A stretch of DNA of 64,000 nt, taken from Steromphala cineraria (lineage: Eukaryota > Mollusca > Gastropoda > Trochida > Trochidae). Of this stretch, positions 25,801 through 34,800 are shown piece by piece; the first letter of the stretch is position 1; every line of letters starts with the position of its first letter. Location of the stretch: NCBI GenBank assembly GCA_916613615.1, contig OU744731.1, positions 53,815,289-53,879,288 on the forward strand, written 5' to 3'. Under the pieces are notes generated by a model. It did no database searches. It had not been told where the DNA came from and saw only the letters and a list, made by a program, of their open reading frames with translations. Position numbers and translations under genes: made by a program.

Positions 25801-28800
25801 GAATAAATAGTTATTATATTTCTTATCATCACCAGACAACAAATGATAAGGTGACTTAGCCTTTAAGAACAGCACCTGTTGTATGTCAAGTGATTATATT
25901 TCTTATCATACGCCAGACAATAAAGGATAAGGTGTGCTTGGCCTTTAAGAAGAGCACCCGTTGTATGTCAAGTGAAAAAATATGTCTTTTCATACGACAG
26001 ACAACAACGGATGAGGTGTGCTTGGCCTTTAAGAACAGCACCTGTTGTATGCAAAGTGATTACATGTCTTATTATACGCAAGACATCAAAGGATAAGGTG
26101 TGCTTAGCCTACGAGAAGAGCACGTGTTGTAATCAAGTGGTGATACGAGTATTTAAATATTTCGAAGGATAGGATAATGTCACCCTACCCAATCAGAGTG
26201 AGGCTTCTACAATAAAGCGAAAGGATTTCTCTGGTATCGCTACCGACTGGTAACTCATGGATATATTGCTTATCATGAGGTCTCTATGTTCGTTTTATAA
26301 GGTATTTAGGAGAATCAATGAAATTGAATCAGGGCAGAGTTAGCCATGATATTTGTGCCCTGATGTAGCTAGTCAGAGAGTGACCCTCCTTATATCTGTC
26401 TGATTGTAGTTCTTGTTGAACAGATGGCAAGTGATTTACAGAACTGGTATGCAATAGCACGGCAAAAAGGTTGTAGGTTCAAAACCTCGGAATCAGTGTT
26501 CTTGATTGAAAATCGATAAGTGTTAACTATAAATAAATGTTTGTCTCGGTACATTGTATGGACTTATTCTCCAAATATATACACAAAAAACTTGTGCAAC
26601 TTGTCAGATAAATTTCAGCAACAATCATATCCAGTATCATGTGCTTTATAACACTGTTAGTATCTACACCGAAACGTGCAATATAGAAGTTGAAAATCCT
26701 ACTCTTTTTATCAAACGAACGTTTCCAAAATGCCTCTCAAAGAAGTCAAGATTTCTAGGACATCCATTGGACAACCAGTACTCACCGATTGCGTGATGAC
26801 TTTTTACCTGTTTGAGGTTCGGCTGGCTGTAGTCCTCCGTCACATAGAACACAGGGATTTTCTCCAGTCTGAAGGCGAATAGAGGCAGGATGTGACGCTG
26901 TGACTTCAGCATACCAAGGATCTCCATTGTGTTTCGATGACCACAAGCAGTAGGGTCCAGAGTGCTTTTCAGTTGTTCCCTGTGGTCCGCTTCTGGAAGG
27001 GATAAAGAGGACCTTCAATGGTGCATTTTCTCTCTTCGAATAATAGTCATAATGCAACTGGCACCATTGCCTCGGGAAAAATACTAGGTGCAAAAATTTG
27101 ACGGACTCAAACTCAATAAGCTTCTACTCTGAAAGTATTCTTAAATGCTTCTGAAAACTGATGTGAACACCTCGCATACCATGATGATTAGTGGGTTTGC
27201 AGAGTTTGAAATAAAGATCATGTTGCACAAGCCCATACATAGTCGACAAGGATCCCTTTCTGTTTCTACCGCCTTTGGTATCTATCTAATACGACTCTTT
27301 GCAAGTTGACCCACGACCTCAAGTGAAGATTTAAAAGGTGATCTTTCATCTGTAAATCAGATAATGACTCCTATGTGTGCTGAAAACTTCATTTAGTGTT
27401 GGCTATGATGGCTTGTACATCTTTTTACGTATATATATACGTATACGAAATGTTTAATCGAGTGTATGAGATGAGCACATGATATTATCATTAAGCAGGA
27501 AGTGAAGTCAGAGTTATTTCCCTTGGTGCTACTGAGTAAAGCTCACAAGTAGCTTCAGATTTAAGTATAATGGACTCTGTGAAAAATAATTGATAATCTA
27601 TTCCTTTGAACAGAATTGTAAAAAAAACCAAAGCTGTAAGTACCTTCAGGTAGATGAATATGGAGCATCGTTCTTTCCGAAACTCTTCCAACCGGAAGTT
27701 TCAACCAGGAGTCACTCTTAGGACTTCCGCTCTTGCGCTGAGCTTCTGTCAGGTCAATGTTGATAGGCTGCAACTTGTCAGATATATCAGATAAAGCCAT
27801 GAAATGCACGATGTCTGAATAAAGGTTGGTGTTTGTCAGCAAGGAGAGGCAATTTTGCCGTATAAGGTTGTTGCTGGAGAAGACGAGATCTCGCGCGACC
27901 TTAATGTTACCCGAGAGCACATCCGGGCACTTTTTTAAAACCTCAAAGGCAGCGTTTATTTCCTTCGTGAAATCCTCTCCAGTTCTTTCCTCTGTAAAAG
28001 AATTTAACATCCTTCTGATGGATAATGATGATGATAATGATGATGATAATGATGATAATAAATCATCGGTAATTAGGGAAACATAAAAGTTTTTGAAAAA
28101 ATAATGTTTTCTTATGAATTTAAAACCAGTCTAAGTACCTCCGACGATGTCTACTCTCAAATGGATAAACAACATATCCTCTTTTATCACCGGAACGTCA
28201 GTTTGAAAATAAGTCGATCATCCACAAATTGACGTTGACGTTGTTTTGTCTTTACAAATCTTACCAACAGACTTGAGGAAGGAGGTGATTCCAAAGGTAA
28301 TCAGGTTGCACACTCGGGGATGTGGTCTGACTTCGGACCGTCCAAGTATCCGTTGTCCGCCCTTATTGGGTTTGAGGAGGTTCGTAAGCGTCAGAAAAGC
28401 TTCATGTCTCGCCTTCACGTCTCCATGGAATATCTGTGAATGTTAATACACGACACTAAGCCATTTGTACCAGATTCCTGTCTTGTAAGCATGAACCAGT
28501 GGAATGAGGGATGTATTGGCCTAAAATGCACATATTTTTCATTGTTTTAAGGCACTAAGAAATACTGTTGTTACATTGTGAGAAATTCTGGCCTTAGGTA
28601 GAGGGTTATATCTTTAGCCGAATCGGTACAGTGACTGCCTCTCAAGGTCCCAGGTTCGAATCCCGGTTGAGGTGATCTCACAATCACTTCTGTTACATTG
28701 TCAAAAGAAGCTTAAATTACAATTCTTTGTTAAACCATAGAACTCACTCTTGTAAAAGAAAAGTCGTGTCTTGTTTCAATGCAAAAGAATAACAAATTTC

Positions 28801-31800
28801 AACACATACCTCCATTATTGTCCTCAAGGCCACGATAAACTGGCTCTGCCAAATTTTCTTATTTTGAAAGTCTTTCCCGTCTGCAGCTCTCATGGCACGA
28901 ATGTACAAATCTCTCCTGTCTCTGAAATCTTCTACAAAAGCTTTGACGTCATCTAGTTTGTTTTCCGTCGTTTGAAGGACATGAATCCTTCTGGCAAAGA
29001 AAGGTGACGTTGGTTTATTGTGGTCAACCGAAGCGACGATTTTATGTACGATTGTTACGAGGTAGATACATATGACCTCTGAGGCTTCGTGAGAGTTATC
29101 TTTCCTTGCCTTGAGACTCATTGCTTGATCAAACAAAGTCTGTTCGGCTGGTTTTATTGCTGGTTCTGAAATGTAGCCAATTTCCTTCGAGAAAAGGATC
29201 TTCATGAAGACCTGTTGCGCCTTTTCTCTGATGAGAGCAATTTGTGATTTGAGTAACACAGCCACGGAGGCAACATCGCAGGACCTGGCGACTTCCGGTA
29301 GAACTTTTGTTTGGAACCAAAGAACTGTTTTGGCAAGATTTTCTCGTGTATACAGCTCAGATCGGGAATAGATGTCCTCTAGGTCACGGGCTCTGGAAAC
29401 TGTTGAGATAAACTCCGTCTAGTTATTTACTTTTTTTAAATATTTCAACTGCAAAATAAACTATAATATAAATGTACGGTTTAGAGAATTGCTGATGGCA
29501 AAGACAAAATTCTAATTGGGCCATTTTTATTTTTACGATAATTGATCTAATTTCCAGACATTAAAAACATTTATCATACCTTGCATCGATAGAATATTTA
29601 TAAATTAACAAATAAAGATTGATAGGAGAAATACAAGTATATGGAACTACAACTTCTTTATTGCAAAGAGCACGTGACGTTTCGGTTTAGATACTAACAC
29701 CGTTTTCAAGCATTTGCTACACCGAAACGTCGCATCTCTTTGCTATAAAGAAGTTGTAAATCCATATATTTGTATTTCTTCATCAAACCAACTTCTTAAA
29801 TGCCCCTGAAGGAAAATGATTGAAAGTCTACTGATACCCAGTCTAGCTAAAACTTGAGGACTTATTGGACGTATACAGCTAGTTTTAAACTAGATGTAAA
29901 GGTTACCAGTCGAGTTTTGAGTGGGTATGAATTGTAACACCGATGCACGTGCAGTGCGTGACACCGAGCCGCGAAGCGGCGAGGTGTTACGCACTGCACG
30001 TGCATCGGTGTTACAATTCATACCCACTCAAAACGAGGCTGGTAACCGTCTTACCGATCAACAAGTTATTTATTTAATTCATTTGTTCATTTGATGAAAA
30101 GACGTCGAGTTGGAACGACGTAGTTTAAAGCGCAAAAAGCACAAATTAATTTCATTAAATTCGAGGAGAGCGGAATAGACCTCAATAGTCAAGAACTGTT
30201 TATTCACCAATCCCCTGTGGACTACTGGTACAGTCTTGGACTACAATTTGAAAGGTTATGGGTTCGAATCCCATACGCTCTACTTTTTTAAATTTTACAT
30301 TTAGATATTTTACTTGAACGCTAGAGGATGAGGTTGTCGTAAATTTCATATAGCGAAAAATAATCACATTTCTAAAATATAACGTGAACAGTGAAAATTA
30401 ACATTTAATGTTGGAGGAGAGCAGAATAGATATCACAAATCAATCCCTTCTTAGTCACCAATCCTTTGTGGTCTAATGGTATAAGTCTTGGGCTACAGAG
30501 CGAAGGGTTGTAGGTTCGAATCCCGCGGTTTCGCTTCTGAAAATTTTGGAGATCGATTACCTTATCGGTCTTTGAAATTATGTGGTGCGAAACCTCCTTG
30601 GGACTTGAGGTATATAATGCAGTGTATACCACCTGAGCACGAGCAAATAAGAGGTGTGTAAGGAGGTTACCACCCTGGTACAAACAATGGAGTTGATCGG
30701 TAATGGTTGATACCCTGTCATGCTGGATCATAACTCCGAATCGTTAAATCGATGACTCGTTTCACTTAAAGGGACAGTCCAATCGGAGACGAAATTCAGG
30801 AGGACTTCCCTAAATATATAGAGACTACTTCATTGTTTTTGCCGAATATCATTTCTATCTCATCGAGTGGAGTGAGAAAGTGATATTTTCACGAGCGGCG
30901 CAGCCACGAGTGAAAATGACACTTTCTCACTTCACGAGATGAGATGGAAATGATATTCGGCAAAAACAATGAAATAGACTATTTATTATAAAATTTAAAG
31001 ATCATAAAACAGAGTTGTCGGACATCGAAAGGCAAACTTTTCCTGTTGTGATGAATGAGAGTCTAGCAACTCCATTTATAATTTCTCGGTAAAAAGAAGT
31101 TCGATAGAAATAATGCGATATTTAACCGGAAATTGTTTTTCGAAAAATATATAATTGTGTGATTGTTAAATGATATCAGATCTACAATATGACATTGTTT
31201 TTGGTTATAATTAGGTGAAAAAAAGGCTTCTTACCTTTTTTGGAAAGTCATGCAGTTTTGACGCGAACGGATACAGTGAGGGAAGCGCTATGTCGGTGCG
31301 TCAGATCTCTCGCTTCGTAAATTTATTTGGCGATAAAATGAACAATTATTAACTACAACAACAGGATATGAACTTCTGGTTGTATTCCGATATCGAAGGA
31401 TACATTATCACTGCAAAATGTTAACAATAGCATACCGAAAACATCGTAAAGAGTCGTTTTTCTTCAATCCTAAACAACGCCGTGACGCGAGGCGTGCGTT
31501 CGATTTCCTCAAAGGGAGATAATCGTGTTTCTATATCGTGTTTCTAGGGGAGGTAATAGGTTCTGTCCTACTTTTCTCACCGCAGTGAAACTATGGATTA
31601 TATTTTCACTGCAGTGAAAATATGACTTTCCACTGCTTTTCTTAAAATATGGATTATATTTTCACTGTATAACCCTATATTTCATTGCTAATCATATAAT
31701 AAATATGATGTTACATGTTTTTCCCCCACTTAATTTCAAATATGATTGTGAGGTTAACATTTCAGTTGTTCATCGGAGTAACGAGCGAAGAATACATTAC

Positions 31801-34800
31801 TTCGACAAAACATTGTCGTAACTGATAACCTTTAATATGAATTATTTGTTATAATACCAACGAGGGCAGTCATATCGAGGTTCATATTTTGCCCTAGGGC
31901 AAAATATCACTTTTGCACTGTGACGTCACGTAATAAACAATGATTTGACGTCACGGTGCACCTATGACGACACAATGTATACGGGCCGCCGCCCGCTAGT
32001 CTGCCTGTGCTGAGAAGTAGGTTTTGATCATTTTCTTCAATTTTGGGACTACGGTAATAAACTGAATATTATATTCGTGCCCATGACATACTATGTTTAC
32101 GACACTTGTGCCTAAATATCAGTATATCCCTCGCTCTCGCTCGGGAAAAACTAATATTTAGCCACTCGTGTCGTAAACATAGTATGTCATGGACACTCAT
32201 ATAATATCCTCTATATATGCTCCTCTTCTATCAACAAATAACTTATTTTTTTAATTGTGTTGATAAATTAGCATAATACAGCAAATTCGTTTTCTCGTAA
32301 TGCTAAAATTTCAAAATGGCGAATGAAAGCTAAAAGATAGGTGTTTTTAAGATGTTGATTCTATTTAATAATTTAAGACATTTGTCGAATTTAAAAATTT
32401 CATGAAAGTAGATAGGCGTACAATTAGTAGAAGCATATTTCAACTTGGTTATTAAAAATAATGTATTAATAACAGCAATGTACAAACAGGATTGTCCAAT
32501 CGAATTTCATTTCCAAAAAAGATACATAGTGAGTAAGCGAGTTGGAGTGTCCAACGTTTGGGCAATATTTCGACCATTAGAGGCGTGTACATCCAATTGA
32601 CTCTTTTTTAACGTTTGTATTCATATTTCTCCAAGATCAAGATTAAAAGTGAAATATCCCATTAAAATCATCTGGAGAGGAGAGAACCTTTAGCATCGTA
32701 GTTTCCGAACATATTGCATAGAGAAAAATGAAAGGAAACCAAAGACTTTATCAAAACGCGAATACGTTCTGCATAATCAGTCAAACAGAAACGCATAGTA
32801 AAGTGATTAAGGCACAGACAAGGTTCACACAACGACAACGGTTATTCAAGATGTTAAGATAAAGTGCATATATACTAGTTACAAAAAGATTGGAAGGAAA
32901 TTGACGATCAAACATTCGTTAGTAGGCCAAGCAGAGTCTTGAAGACCTAAATACAGTTGCAGCAGTCCTAGCTTAGTTATGACTTCTGTAGCTCTAACCG
33001 TTAAAGATAGAAATACATATATAAAATGAAAAATAATCAGCTTTCTATTTCCAACATCGTTAAAAACATTCGAACGAATTTTAGAGTTAAGAAACACTAT
33101 AACAGCAAAATAAGTGAAAAAAATCACTTTTTTACCACAAAACAATGAAAAATGTTTAAAATTTGCGAGGCCTCTCGATTTGTATGTAATACGACGGGTA
33201 TATAGTCTCTACAATAATACAAAATCTCATGCTTTCATCATGATGTTCACAAATCAACTAAAAGATTGTACTTATATCCGCTGGGTTTTAAGTCTATGCG
33301 ATAAAATAGCTCGTGTTTATCGATATTGCTATCAAAGTTGAAACCTTACTCATAGTAATATGACATGACGTGTATTATTCTGAATTTAAGTTGAATTTAA
33401 AACCGGAATTGTATTTAACTCATAGTGATTGTTCCATTTCCCGTCGCGAAATGACGAAACTTCGTATCGGTATGGTAAGACTTCAAGTTGAACTTGGGCG
33501 ATATAGTAATGTTATGAGATCACTGCGCTTATGCAGAGTATGTAAACTGGATCATATTGAAGATGAATTTCATTTTATTATGGTTTGTCCAGCCTTTAAC
33601 GACTTGAGATTAACATATGTACTGCCTGTCTGCAGACCATATGATTTAAAATACAGTTTCATCAATGTAATGTCACCATGTGATACAGACGTTACAGCTC
33701 TTTTATTCATCATGCACTCCGTCTGAGGAGCCAATTGTTGTTGTTACATCGCCAACCTGCTCACCGGAGGCCACGCATACCGAAATAAAGAATTGACATG
33801 ACGTTATCTACATATCTTTAAAAAAAAATAAAAAATAACAAAATACAGTCAAAATATCGATTTCACCAAACAGAAACGATTTTTTTAGAATTCTAAACCT
33901 CTGTACAGAAAGAAAAACAAATTAAAGTAACACCATCAAATCAGAAACTGCTCTACAAATTTGTAAAGAAAGTAATTCGAAGTAAGAAATTATTAGACAA
34001 AATGTGACCATACCAATCAGAAATGAAAAGATAATCTACCGAAAAAAAATATTAGTCCTAGACGGTAATTCACACTTTTGTGAATAAGGTTAACTAACAA
34101 ATAAGAAATGATTAAATAATTGTGGTTGGTTTTAATTTGACCAAAACCAATCAGAAATCAATAGATAATCTACCGACAAATCCTTAACAACAAATCTTAA
34201 ACGGTAGCTCATACAGTGAATAAGGTTAACCAACAAATAAGAAAACATATTACAGGGCCCCCTTTCACAAAGCCCTAAGGTCGTAAGTTCTTATGGTAGC
34301 CTTAGCGCAAGTTAAGGAATGGGAGTTAAGGTTGCTTTGTGAAAGGGGACCCAGACCTATATAAATACTTTTACCAAGAAATAAGAAATTGACTTTGAGA
34401 TACGTGTCGATTAAAGGGGTAGTATCACGTTTTTTGATAATTTTATATTTAAAATTGTTCACTTATAATTGTAAGTTTATGCTAAATGTATTTAATTGAC
34501 AGTGTCAACATTCTCATTACACAAGCCAATCACCCATAGTCAGAGGCCAAAGTATGAGGATTCACATAAAATCCATTGGCGGCCATTTTTTTGTGAACAC
34601 CTTTAATTCATTTTGTGTAAGAAAAAGGAATCGCATGGCTAAACGTAACGTTATGTATTTGAATTATTACTGCTTCATTTAGTTTAAATACATTGTCTTT
34701 CAATTGGAACCATTTATTTTCATTTTCCTGACATCACCTTATATCCCCCTAAAAACGTGCTACTGCCCCTTTAAGGGAGAGACATCCGATCAGAACAAGT

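Noticed and set aside
30213..30284. Functional tRNA gene
   Set aside because: A and B boxes are good, but the anticodon stem and acceptor stem do not pair, and a second similar unit follows at 30410. A SINE head fits better. The same reasoning applies at 16142, 28604 and 45690.
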